A DNA stretch of 26,209 bases, taken from NCBI GenBank assembly GCA_035504735.1, contig DATJRJ010000244.1, forward strand, positions 1-26,209. Reading direction: 5' to 3'. Source of the DNA: JAJPIG01 sp035504735 (GTDB taxonomy: Bacteria; Desulfobacterota; Binatia; Binatales; Binataceae). Position numbers and translations under genes: made by a program. The notes under the pieces are model-generated. The model had not been told where the DNA came from. It made no database searches and worked only from the letters and a program-made list of their open reading frames with translations. Below, piece by piece: positions 1 to 7,284 of this stretch (positions within the stretch are counted from its first letter, which is position 1; every line of letters begins with the position of its first letter).

Positions 1-200
1 AGAGTGCCATCGATGGCGCGCGGGTACAGGATTTTTTCGAGGCAGGACGCTTGGATGAGATTCATCGCTACTGCCGCTCCGACGTTATCCAGACTTACTT
101 CCTGCTGCTGCGAGTCGAGCTGATGCGCGGGCGGCTCGACGATGCCGGCTATCGTGCGGCGCGCGAAGCCGCGGCGCCCTTCATGGCGGAGTTGGGATGA
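1..200 (+). CDS. 3'-5' exonuclease, PolB-like (PF10108 type), C-terminal end
   Basis: This is the last 65 or so codons of a gene that begins upstream of the window; the reading frame is open from base 3 and ends at TGA 198-200. The visible part contains G-R-L-D-E-I-H-R-Y-C-R-S-D-V followed by T-Y-F-L-L-L-R and a short R-G-R-L-D segment. The Y-C-x-x-D pattern is the third exonuclease motif (DnaQ/PolB superfamily) as seen in the predicted 3'-5' exonuclease family PF10108, where the Asp binds a catalytic metal. The first two motifs lie outside the window, so catalytic competence cannot be judged. The next gene starts 9 bases downstream, so the two are probably co-transcribed. The family assignment comes from motif recognition by eye. 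Confidence 0.7.
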   Translation, partial: SAIDGARVQDFFEAGRLDEIHRYCRSDVIQTYFLLLRVELMRGRLDDAGYRAAREAAAPFMAELG

Positions 201-209
201 AGTCCAACC

Positions 210-971
210 ATGGCTGAGAAACCGGGCATCTCGCTGATCACGGTCACGCTCAACGAGGAGCAACTTATCGCGCAGTGCCTGCGCAGCGCGTGGTTCTGCG
301 ATGAGCTGATCGTGGTCGATTCGTTCTCAAGCGATCGCACAGTGGAAATCGCGCGCCGCCTCGGCGCACAGGTAATTCAGCGCGAGTTCACGAACTACGT
401 CGACCAGAAACAGTTCGCGCTCGACCATGCCAGCCGCGACTGGGTGTTGCTGATGGATGCCGATGAGCAGGCGACACATGATCTGGGACTCGAGGTCGAA
501 CGCGCCGTGGGATCGGCGCAGGCGGCCGACGGCTACCAGATTCGCCGCGTGCTCTACCATCTCGGCTACTACTATACGCGCCCGGTCTACCCGGATTGGC
601 CGGTGCGACTGTTCCGGCGCGCGCAAGCACATATCGGCGGGCGCGACCCGCACGACAAAGTAATCGTCGCGGGACGGATCGGCCGGCTCGACGCGCCGAT
701 CCTGCACTTCAGCTATCGCGACATCACCGACCACGTTGCGACCATGAACCGCTTCAGCACGCGCGCCGCGGCCGAGAACCACCCCGGCTTCATGACGCCA
801 TTCAAGATGTTCGCGAATCCGGCCTGGCGCTTCTTCAATTTCTATGTGCTGCGCGGCGGATTTCGCGATGGTGGGCGCGGTCTGTACGCGGCGATGGCTG
901 CGGCCTTCTACGTCTTCCTGAAATACGCCAAGCTCTACGAGCGCCGGCTCAAAGGCCGCCATCCGCGCTGA
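210..971 (+). CDS. Family 2 glycosyltransferase, KdtX/WaaE-like (LPS core)
   Basis: A 253-residue GT-A fold glycosyltransferase. The N-terminus has the nucleotide-sugar binding strand (I-S-L-I-T-V-T-L-N-E-E), then V-V-D-S-F-S-S-D-R-T, and a metal-binding L-M-D-A-D-E motif near residues 85-90. The C-terminal part (F-Y-V-L-R-G-G-F-R-D-G then F-Y-V-F-L-K-Y-A-K-L-Y-E) is typical of the beta-1,4-glucosyltransferases WaaE/KdtX that add a sugar to the inner core of lipopolysaccharide on the cytoplasmic face of the inner membrane. The length matches that family. The acceptor cannot be read from sequence, so the role in core assembly is inferred. It follows the exonuclease gene by 9 bases and precedes an ABC exporter pair, which would fit export of an envelope glycolipid. 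Confidence 0.85.
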   Translation: MAEKPGISLITVTLNEEQLIAQCLRSAWFCDELIVVDSFSSDRTVEIARRLGAQVIQREFTNYVDQKQFALDHASRDWVLLMDADEQATHDLGLEVERAVGSAQAADGYQIRRVLYHLGYYYTRPVYPDWPVRLFRRAQAHIGGRDPHDKVIVAGRIGRLDAPILHFSYRDITDHVATMNRFSTRAAAENHPGFMTPFKMFANPAWRFFNFYVLRGGFRDGGRGLYAAMAAAFYVFLKYAKLYERRLKGRHPR

Positions 972-978
972 CACGGCT

Positions 979-997
979 GCGTGGCGGCTCGCCGCGC
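979..997 (+). terminator. Hairpin after the glycosyltransferase gene
   Basis: An 8-bp stem (GCGTGGCG with CGCCGCGC, one U-G pair) closes a 3-base loop eight bases after the stop codon at 971. No T-run follows, so it may be a weak or Rho-assisted terminator, or an mRNA-stabilising hairpin, rather than a classical intrinsic terminator. Confidence 0.3.
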
Positions 998-1053
998 GAT
1001 GCTGGAATTTAGGTTACGATGCCTCGAATAACTGCTAGTGTGGGTGTGGCGAC

Positions 1054-2811
1054 ATGAGACGCCTCGTCCGCTACATCGGCCGCTACTGGCATCGCTACGC
1101 CTTCGGTATCTTTTGCACGCTCGCAACGGCCGCCCTCGCGATGGCGATTCCTTACCTGGTGCGCGACGCCATCAACGCGATCCAGGCACATCAGCCGGCG
1201 CAACTGGTCTTTATCGTCAAACTAATCTGCGCTACGGCGCTCCTAAGCGGAGTGGTGCGCTGGTTTTCGCGCTTCGTGATCTTCAACTGCGGGCGCGATA
1301 TCGAATATGACCTGCGCAACGATCTCTTCGCCCATCTGGTCAAGCTCGGCCCGGAGTTTTACGAGCGGCTCAAGACCGGCGACCTGATGTCGCGGCTTAT
1401 CAACGATTTGACCGCGGTGCGGATGATGATCGGGATGGGCGTGCTGACCTTCACCAACACCCCGCTTATCTGGGTGCTGTCGCTGTCCGTGATGCTGTCG
1501 CTCAGTCCGCGCCTTGCACTGGCCTCGGTCGCGCCCTACGTGTTGCTGTTCTTTGTCATGTACCGGCTGTCGCATTCGATCATGGAGCGCAGCCTGCGGG
1601 TGCAGGAGGGAATCGGCGCGATCGGGGCGAAAATCCAGGAAAGCCTTTCGGGCATCCATATCGTCAAGGCCTATACGCTCGAAGCGCATCAAGCGGCACA
1701 GTTCCGCGAACTCAACGACGACTATAACGAGCAGGGACTCAAGCTCGCACAGATTCGCGGCGCGCTGCTGCCGCTGATCCGCGGCGCGGCGGCGACCTCG
1801 ACGATGATCGTGCTGATCTACGGCGGCTCGCTGGTGATGAAGCATCGCATTTCGATCGGCGACCTGGTCGCGTTTATGAGCTACCTGGTAGCCATGGCGT
1901 GGCCGACCACCTCGCTGGGCTGGACGATTTCGCTCTATCAGCGCGGCAAGGCGGCGATGAAGCGGCTGGCGGAAATCTTCGAGACCACCTCAACCGCGAT
2001 GGTCGACGAATTCGGCACGGTCAAGCTGGAGGTCACGGGCGCGGTGGCGTGGGAGGGCGTCTCGTTCAGCTATTTCGCGAATCGTAACGGCACCGGCAAT
2101 GGCGCCGCGCCGCCCTACGCCCTCCGGGATATCAACGTTCGGGTCGAGCCGGGCGAGAAACTCGCGATCGTAGGCCGCACGGGCGCCGGAAAATCGACCA
2201 TGGTCAAGCTCCTGGCGCGGATGGCCGAGCCGACCGCCGGACGCGTCACGATCGACGGACGCGACATCCGCGAACTGCCGCTCGGCGGGCTGCGCCGCGC
2301 GGTCGGCATGGTGCCGCAGGAGCCGCTGCTGTTCTCTGATACGCTGGCGCGCAATATCGCATTCGGCCGGGTCGACGCACCGCTCGCGGAAATCGCGGCG
2401 GCCGCGCACGTGGCCGGGCTCGATAGCGACATCGCGGCGCTGCCACGCGGCCTGGAAACCATCGTCGGCGAACGCGGGATGTCGCTCTCCGGAGGGCAGA
2501 AACAGCGCGTCACGATCGCACGGCTACTCGCCTACAATCCCGCGATCGTGGTGCTCGACGACGCTCTCTCCTCGGTCGATACGGAGACCGAGCGGGCAGT
2601 CCTCGAAAGCCTTGGCCAGAGCGTGCGCGGCCGTACCACGATCGTCGTCTCGCATCGGGCCTCGACGGTGCGCGACGCCGACCAGATAATCGTGCTCGAT
2701 CACGGCACGATAGCCGAGCACGGCACGCACGAGGAGTTGATGGCACAGCACGGGATTTACGCCGAGCTTTTCCATCGCCAACTGCTCGAAGAGGAGCTCA
2801 CGGGTTACTGA
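1054..2811 (+). CDS. Half-size ABC exporter, degenerate-site subunit (MdlA/YheI-like)
   Basis: A 585-residue exporter with an N-terminal membrane domain of about six helices (residues 1-310) fused to an ATPase domain. Walker A is G-R-T-G-A-G-K-S at about 374-381, the Q-loop is V-P-Q-E, the signature is canonical L-S-G-G-Q (478-482), and the H-loop is V-S-H-R. Walker B reads V-V-L-D-D, with Asp503 where the catalytic Glu normally stands. This Glu-to-Asp change is known from the degenerate subunit of heterodimeric type IV exporters such as TM287/288, BmrCD and YheIH. The partner starts 5 bases downstream and has the complementary defect, so the two very likely form one heterodimer in the inner membrane. 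The substrate is unknown; drug, lipid or glycolipid are all possible. MsbA, a homodimer, is less likely. Confidence 0.88.
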   Translation: MRRLVRYIGRYWHRYAFGIFCTLATAALAMAIPYLVRDAINAIQAHQPAQLVFIVKLICATALLSGVVRWFSRFVIFNCGRDIEYDLRNDLFAHLVKLGPEFYERLKTGDLMSRLINDLTAVRMMIGMGVLTFTNTPLIWVLSLSVMLSLSPRLALASVAPYVLLFFVMYRLSHSIMERSLRVQEGIGAIGAKIQESLSGIHIVKAYTLEAHQAAQFRELNDDYNEQGLKLAQIRGALLPLIRGAAATSTMIVLIYGGSLVMKHRISIGDLVAFMSYLVAMAWPTTSLGWTISLYQRGKAAMKRLAEIFETTSTAMVDEFGTVKLEVTGAVAWEGVSFSYFANRNGTGNGAAPPYALRDINVRVEPGEKLAIVGRTGAGKSTMVKLLARMAEPTAGRVTIDGRDIRELPLGGLRRAVGMVPQEPLLFSDTLARNIAFGRVDAPLAEIAAAAHVAGLDSDIAALPRGLETIVGERGMSLSGGQKQRVTIARLLAYNPAIVVLDDALSSVDTETERAVLESLGQSVRGRTTIVVSHRASTVRDADQIIVLDHGTIAEHGTHEELMAQHGIYAELFHRQLLEEELTGY

Positions 2812-2816
2812 GCGCC

Positions 2817-4637
2817 ATGGAGATCCGCCGCGAAGAAAAGCTCGCCCCGGTGCGCGAGCTGACGCTGCTCAAACGAGTGTGGAGCTTTGTGCGCCCCTAT
2901 CGCGGGCAGTTCTGGCTCTCCGTTATCCTGATGCCGCTCAACACCTTGTTCGCGCTCTCGCAACCTTACCTGGTCAAGATGACGATCGATCTGTTTCTCG
3001 ATCCACGCCATCGACCTGCACCCGCCTGGCTGCAGCCGGTACTGCATGCCGCCGGCTCCCACGGCCTGCTTGCGATGGGCGCGATGTACATCACCATGCT
3101 GCTTGGCGATTTCGCGACTTTCTATGGCCAGTTTTACCTGACCATGATGGTTGCACAGTACAGCATGTCGGATTTACGCAGCACGCTGTTCAATCACGTC
3201 GAAGGGCTGCCGATGGCGTTCTTCGATCGCACGCCGGTCGGCCGTCTGGTGAGCCGCATGACCACCGATATCGACGCGATCAGCGAAATGGTCAACGCCG
3301 GCTCGCTCACGATCTTCAACGACGTTCTGACCCTGCTCGGAATCATTGTGATTATGTTCTGGCTCAACAGCCGACTCGCGCTATGGGCGCTGTGCGCGAT
3401 ACCGCCGCTGATGATACTGGTCAATTTCTTTCGGGTTCGCGCGCGCGTGGTATATAGGGAAATTCGTGAGCGGCTGGGGGCGCTCAATGCCTACCTCGCC
3501 GAATCGCTGACCGGGATGTCGGTTATCCAGCTTTTCACGCGCGAGCGCGAGAGCCGGCGCGAGTTCGATCAACACAACCTACGCGCGCGTGAGTCGTTGA
3601 TGCTGGCCAATATCTACGAGGCCGGACTGTTCTCGTCGGTCGAGACGCTGAGCTCGATCACGATCGGGATTATCCTGTGGGCCGGCGGCGGCGCGGTGAT
3701 TCGGAGCATCATTGGACTCGGCACGCTGGTCGCCTTCATGGATTATGCGCAAAAATTCTTCAACCCGCTGCGCGAGATGTCGCAGAAGTACACCGTCATG
3801 CAATCCGCGATGGCGGCGATGGAGCGGCTCGAGGCGCTGCTCCAGCAACCATCGAATCTTGGGCCTGCGCTGCCGGCGCGAATTGCTAACCCCCGCGGCT
3901 CGATCGTCTTCGAGCATGTTAATTTCGCCTACCGCCCCGGCGAGCCGGTGCTGAAGGACCTGAGCCTCACGGTCGAGCCCGGCCAGAAGGTCGCGATCGT
4001 CGGCCCCACCGGCTCGGGCAAGACCACGATTATCAAGCTCCTGACCCGCTTCTACGACGTCGGCTCCGGACGAATTCTGGTCGACGGCGTGGATGTGCGT
4101 GAGTGGGACCTGGTCGAGCTCAGGCGCGCGATCGGCCTGGTGCAGCAGGATGTATTCTTGTTCGCGGGCGATATCGCGGAGAATATCCGACTCAGCCGTC
4201 TCGACCTCGACGATGCCGCGGTGCGCACCGCGTTGGCGCGCGCTCAGGCGTTGGGCTTCGTCGAGCAGATGCCCGCCGGGCTGTATGAAAAGGTCCATGA
4301 GCGCGGCGCCAATTTCTCCGCCGGCCAGCGTCAGCTTCTTTCGTTCGCGCGGGCGCTCGCCTACGACCCGCGGATCCTGGTGATGGACGAGGCGACCTCG
4401 AGCGTCGACAGCGAGACCGAGCACCTGGTGCAACTCGCACTCGAGCAACTGCTCACCGGACGCACCGCGCTGGTGATCGCCCATCGCCTGTCGACCATCC
4501 AGAGTGCCGACCGGATCTTGGTGCTGAGCAACGGTATGCTGCGCGAGAGCGGCACTCATCAGGAGCTGCTTGATCGGCGCGGCCTGTACTATCGGTTGTT
4601 CGAGCTCCAATACGGCGCGCTCGAGCCCGCCGAATAA
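2817..4637 (+). CDS. Half-size ABC exporter, catalytic-site subunit (MdlB/YheH-like)
   Basis: A 606-residue membrane-ATPase fusion, partner of the preceding gene. The membrane domain covers about residues 1-330. Walker A is G-P-T-G-S-G-K-T (396-403), the Q-loop is V-Q-Q-D, Walker B is L-V-M-D-E with catalytic Glu525, and the H-loop is I-A-H-R. Its signature motif is altered to F-S-A-G-Q (500-504) instead of L-S-G-G-Q. In a heterodimer the canonical ATP site would combine this Walker A/B with the partner's L-S-G-G-Q. The second site would combine the partner's Asp503 with F-S-A-G-Q and hydrolyse poorly. The start lies 5 bases after the partner's stop, a typical co-translated pair. The lipoprotein peptidase gene follows within about 10 bases. 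Confidence 0.88.
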   Translation: MEIRREEKLAPVRELTLLKRVWSFVRPYRGQFWLSVILMPLNTLFALSQPYLVKMTIDLFLDPRHRPAPAWLQPVLHAAGSHGLLAMGAMYITMLLGDFATFYGQFYLTMMVAQYSMSDLRSTLFNHVEGLPMAFFDRTPVGRLVSRMTTDIDAISEMVNAGSLTIFNDVLTLLGIIVIMFWLNSRLALWALCAIPPLMILVNFFRVRARVVYREIRERLGALNAYLAESLTGMSVIQLFTRERESRREFDQHNLRARESLMLANIYEAGLFSSVETLSSITIGIILWAGGGAVIRSIIGLGTLVAFMDYAQKFFNPLREMSQKYTVMQSAMAAMERLEALLQQPSNLGPALPARIANPRGSIVFEHVNFAYRPGEPVLKDLSLTVEPGQKVAIVGPTGSGKTTIIKLLTRFYDVGSGRILVDGVDVREWDLVELRRAIGLVQQDVFLFAGDIAENIRLSRLDLDDAAVRTALARAQALGFVEQMPAGLYEKVHERGANFSAGQRQLLSFARALAYDPRILVMDEATSSVDSETEHLVQLALEQLLTGRTALVIAHRLSTIQSADRILVLSNGMLRESGTHQELLDRRGLYYRLFELQYGALEPAE

Positions 4638-4647
4638 GGCCGGGGCT

Positions 4648-5775
4648 GTGTTGCACCGGTCACTCCGCCGGACGCTATCGGCGGCGAAATCGATCGAGCG
4701 AACACGCGCCGTCCACATCGCGGCCGCAGTAATTGCCGTCGCGACGCTTGGGATCGGCCTCTCCGGATGCGAAATCGGCTATGTCGCGCGCGGCGCCTAC
4801 GAGGGGATGCGCCTGTTATGGAACCGCAAGCCGATCAACGAGGTTCTCGCGCAGACCGACCTGCCGGCAGACACTCGCGCCAAGCTCCAGATGGTGCTCG
4901 AGGTGCGTAAGTTCGCCCGCGACCGGCTCGGGCTCACGGTTGGCGGCGCCTACCAAACCGTCACCCAAGTCGACAGCGGCGCGATCGTATGGGTGGTGAT
5001 GGCGGCGCCACGGGATTCGCTGAGGCCGGTGACGTGGTGGTTTCCGATCGTGGGTCGGGTTCCCTATCGCGGTTACTTCGATCGGAGCGCGGCACTGGCA
5101 GAAGCCAAGAGTCTGAAAAGTGAGGGTTACGATACTTTCGTGCGGCCGGCGGTGGCCTTCTCGACGCTGGGCTTCTTCAATGATCCGTTGCTCTCAAACC
5201 TGCTCAAACTGAGTCGCGTCGAATTGGCCGGCGTGATTATCCACGAGCTGTTTCATCGCACCTATTTCCTCGCCAGCGACGTAATGTTCGATGAAAGTGC
5301 GGCGACCTGGGTCGGCAGCCGCGGCGCGGTGGACTTCTTCAATGCAACCACCGGACGGAATTCGGCCGACGCTCGCGCCGCGCGCGGAGTGCTGGAGAGC
5401 GATCTCCATTTCGCCGCATTTCTGCTTCAGGCCGAAGCGCAATTGCTGCAGCTCTATCAAAGCCGGCTGCCCTATGACGAAATCGTCAAGCGACGCGAAC
5501 CGCTCTTCTTGAAAATCCAAGCCGAATACGCGGCGCTGAAGCCCCGGCTCTCGGGGCTCGAACGCTTCGACCTCGATCGCGAGCCGCTCAACAATGCGGT
5601 GCTGATCAACTACCTTATCTATTTCCATCAATCCTGGGACTTTGCGACGCTCGAGCAGGCGAATCATCAGGATACCCGCGCTACGATTCAGTCGATTATC
5701 GAGCTGGCGAACTCCAATCCCAGCGATCCCTTCTATGCGATCTGGGAGGCGACGCGGAGCAGTGCGCCCCGCTAA
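4648..5775 (+). CDS. Putative zinc aminopeptidase lipoprotein (PF10023 type)
   Basis: A 375-residue predicted lipoprotein metallopeptidase. The GTG start at 4648 is preferred over the frame's earlier ATG at 4570, which lies deep inside the ABC gene. From GTG the protein has a basic N-terminus, a hydrophobic stretch and the lipobox L-S-G-C with Cys41, so it should be lipid-anchored in the envelope. The zinc motif H-E-L-F-H is at residues 199-203, with a likely third ligand in D-E-S (Glu216). W-N-R-K-P-I-x-E-V-L near the N-terminus and the W-W-F-P-x-x-G-R-V-P-Y-R-G-Y-F motif match the putative aminopeptidase family PF10023. Substrates are unknown. The 3' end overlaps the convergent hydrolase gene by 4 bases (5772-5775). 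Confidence 0.82.
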   Translation: MLHRSLRRTLSAAKSIERTRAVHIAAAVIAVATLGIGLSGCEIGYVARGAYEGMRLLWNRKPINEVLAQTDLPADTRAKLQMVLEVRKFARDRLGLTVGGAYQTVTQVDSGAIVWVVMAAPRDSLRPVTWWFPIVGRVPYRGYFDRSAALAEAKSLKSEGYDTFVRPAVAFSTLGFFNDPLLSNLLKLSRVELAGVIIHELFHRTYFLASDVMFDESAATWVGSRGAVDFFNATTGRNSADARAARGVLESDLHFAAFLLQAEAQLLQLYQSRLPYDEIVKRREPLFLKIQAEYAALKPRLSGLERFDLDREPLNNAVLINYLIYFHQSWDFATLEQANHQDTRATIQSIIELANSNPSDPFYAIWEATRSSAPR

Positions 5776-6413
5776 GCGGAGCCGGCGCTTTTGATTGTTT
5801 GCCCGACCTGTTCGCTGAGTTCGCGCTCGAAGCCGGCAAAGAAATGATCGGCTCCCGCGATCAGCTTGAGCATCGGATGTGGCGTGACCTGCAGGTGAAA
5901 CGCTTCGATGTCGCGCACGCTGCAGAACGAATCGCGATCGCCGGCGACCAGCACCAGCGGCTTGTTCCAGCCCGCCATTGATGGCGGCTCCATCATCGAG
6001 ACCGGCAACGCGACCGCGATCACCGTCGCGACCTCCGGAATTCCTGCCGCGGCGCTAAGCGCCACCCGCGCGCCGAACGAGTAGCCTGCGAGCACGATGT
6101 CGCCGGGGCGGACGCCCGCCTGCGTGCCTATAAAGCGCACCGCAGCGGCCACATCATCGATCTCTGCCGTGCCGCCTCCATGCATCCCTTCGCTGCGCCC
6201 GACACCGCGAAAATTGAAACGCAGAGTCGCGAAATCCGCGGCCCAGAGTGCATCGAGAATCGCGGCGACGACGTTATTGTCCATCGAACCGCCATAGAGT
6301 GGATGCGGATGGCATACCACGGCGCCCCGCACTGCGGCTTTCGCGGCCGGCAGCGCAAAGCGTCCTTCCAGCGTCAACCCGCCAGCTTTGAACGATACTG
6401 GTTCCTCGGTCAT
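5772..6413 (-). CDS. Alpha/beta hydrolase (COG2945 type)
   Basis: A 213-residue alpha/beta hydrolase. The start is placed at ATG 6413 because a GAGG ribosome-binding site lies 8 bases upstream and the longer frame (from 6524) adds 37 unconserved residues running into the divergent promoter region. Visible motifs are C-H-P-H-P-L-Y-G-G-S-M-D-N-N-V-V (about 34-49), typical of the COG2945 group; the nucleophile elbow G-Y-S-F-G-A with Ser112; an acid in A-G-D-R-D (Asp161); and the final His190 in G-A-D-H-F-F. The triad is complete, so it is probably an active cytoplasmic serine hydrolase or esterase of unknown substrate. It converges with and overlaps the peptidase gene, and diverges from the Mut7-C gene. 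Confidence 0.82.
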   Translation of the reverse strand: MTEEPVSFKAGGLTLEGRFALPAAKAAVRGAVVCHPHPLYGGSMDNNVVAAILDALWAADFATLRFNFRGVGRSEGMHGGGTAEIDDVAAAVRFIGTQAGVRPGDIVLAGYSFGARVALSAAAGIPEVATVIAVALPVSMMEPPSMAGWNKPLVLVAGDRDSFCSVRDIEAFHLQVTPHPMLKLIAGADHFFAGFERELSEQVGQTIKSAGSA

Positions 6414-6469
6414 CACGCGCCTCACGGCCGACCAGGCGGCAGCTTTACGGACCTTCCACCCTCCCCTGC

Positions 6470-6475
6470 TATACT
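6470..6475 (+). promoter_or_regulatory. Candidate -10 box in the hydrolase/Mut7-C divergent region
   Basis: TATACT, five of six matches to the -10 consensus, sits 33 bases before the Mut7-C start inside the 95-base divergent gap. No good -35 box is visible at 17 +/- 1 bases, so this is a weak call. Confidence 0.25.
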
Positions 6476-6508
6476 CCCTGAGAGCCGAGACAGGGAAATG
6501 ATCCGGCG

Positions 6509-6961
6509 ATGGAAGAGGTACCAAGGTTTGCCGCCGACCGGATGATGGCGCGGCTGGCGCGCTGGCTGAGATTGCTCGGCGCCGACGTGATCAGCGATGA
6601 ACGGATGGACGGTGCAGCGATGCTACGGCGGGCGCGCGCCGACGGCCGCTTGATGCTGACGCGCGACAAACGATTGCGCACCGCAGCCGACGTCCTCTAT
6701 CTCGAGCCCGGCGACTTTCGCGCCCAGCTACGCGCAGTGCTTGAACGTTGCCCCTTCGACATCCGGAGCCATGCCTTTTCCCGCTGCTCGCGATGCAATA
6801 CGGCGCTGCGTCCGATCACGCGCGAAGTGGTCATCGGACGCGTCCCGCCTTTTGTCTATGCCAGTAACGAGCACTTTTCGGTCTGCGATCAATGCGGCCG
6901 GGTTTACTGGCAGGCGACGCATCCGGAGCGCGCTCGGCGCGAAATCGATGGCCTGATGTGA
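6509..6961 (+). CDS. Mut7-C RNase-domain protein with zinc ribbon (PF01927 type)
   Basis: A 150-residue protein matching the Mut7-C family: a PIN-like fold N-terminal domain (F-A-A-D-R-M-M-A-R-L-A-R-W-L-R-L-L-G near residues 7-24, acidic Asp10, and L-T-R-D at 50-53) followed by a zinc ribbon with C-x-x-C pairs at 93-96 and 126-129. Family members are predicted ribonucleases, named after the C-terminus of the nematode Mut-7 exonuclease. The target in bacteria is not established. The length is normal for stand-alone bacterial members. It stands alone on the plus strand, divergent from the hydrolase and followed by a 323-base gap before leuS. Confidence 0.85.
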   Translation: MEEVPRFAADRMMARLARWLRLLGADVISDERMDGAAMLRRARADGRLMLTRDKRLRTAADVLYLEPGDFRAQLRAVLERCPFDIRSHAFSRCSRCNTALRPITREVVIGRVPPFVYASNEHFSVCDQCGRVYWQATHPERARREIDGLM

Positions 6962-7284
6962 TTGCCGGTGCTACGCGGACCGCTACAGGAGCCACTGGGT
7001 TGAAAGTTCCGGGTTCCGATAAAATCCCGGTTAGGATAAGCTAGCCGTCCGATTATTCTCCGCAACAGTTTCGGCCGGCGCCCGGTTGCCACGCATGCAG
7101 ACCGCCGCCGAGGAGGCCGCGCTGCTCGGACTGCTGCTGGGCGCGAACTGGTCGCGAAAGATACACGCGTCGAGGCGATACTGCTGCCGTTTGCCGACCG
7201 CCTGACGATCGCGCGCAAGAAGTAGCCAGGGGGCTTTTCGCCGCGCTAGATTGACGATCCGGAGCAGCCGATCTGCGTAAACTG
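6962..7284 (+). other. 323-base gap between the Mut7-C gene and leuS
   Basis: No intact gene is convincing here. The gap contains a CCGGG...CCCGG hairpin (7009-7030) without a T-run, a possible frameshifted coding remnant (7038-7225), and a 4-bp hairpin followed by TTTT just after that remnant (7224-7238). There is no tRNA cloverleaf, and none of the T-box features expected before a synthetase gene is recognisable. The minus-strand frame through this region runs into leuS and has no family resemblance. Confidence 0.5.
7038..7225 (+). pseudogene. Possible frameshifted remnant of a small gene
   Basis: Two plus-strand frames read like halves of one protein. The first is open from 7035 after a TAG and gives L-A-V-R-L-F-S-A-T-V-S-A-G-A, then A-A-E-E-A-A-L-L-G-L-L-L-G-A up to about 7145. 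Shifting frame there gives R-E-L-V-A-K-D-T-R-V-E-A-I-L-L-P-F-A-D-R-L-T, ending at TAG 7223-7225. A single inserted base near 7140-7146 would join them. No good start codon precedes the first part (only ATG 7095 or TTG 7086), and I do not recognise the family. It could also be chance in GC-rich DNA. Confidence 0.22.

Noticed and set aside
1054..2811. MsbA lipid A flippase
   Set aside because: MsbA works as a homodimer with intact ATP sites; this subunit has Asp at the catalytic Glu position and an adjacent complementary partner.
3579..4718. 379-residue minus-strand ORF
   Set aside because: It lies antisense to the well-supported ABC exporter gene, has low-complexity His/Gln/Arg-rich sequence, and shows no family motifs; it is a GC-rich shadow frame.
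6962..7284. T-box leader or tRNA upstream of leuS
   Set aside because: No specifier-loop/antiterminator arrangement could be recognised, and the GGGTTCC segment near 7012 sits in a hairpin with a loop too large for a T-arm; no cloverleaf can be drawn.
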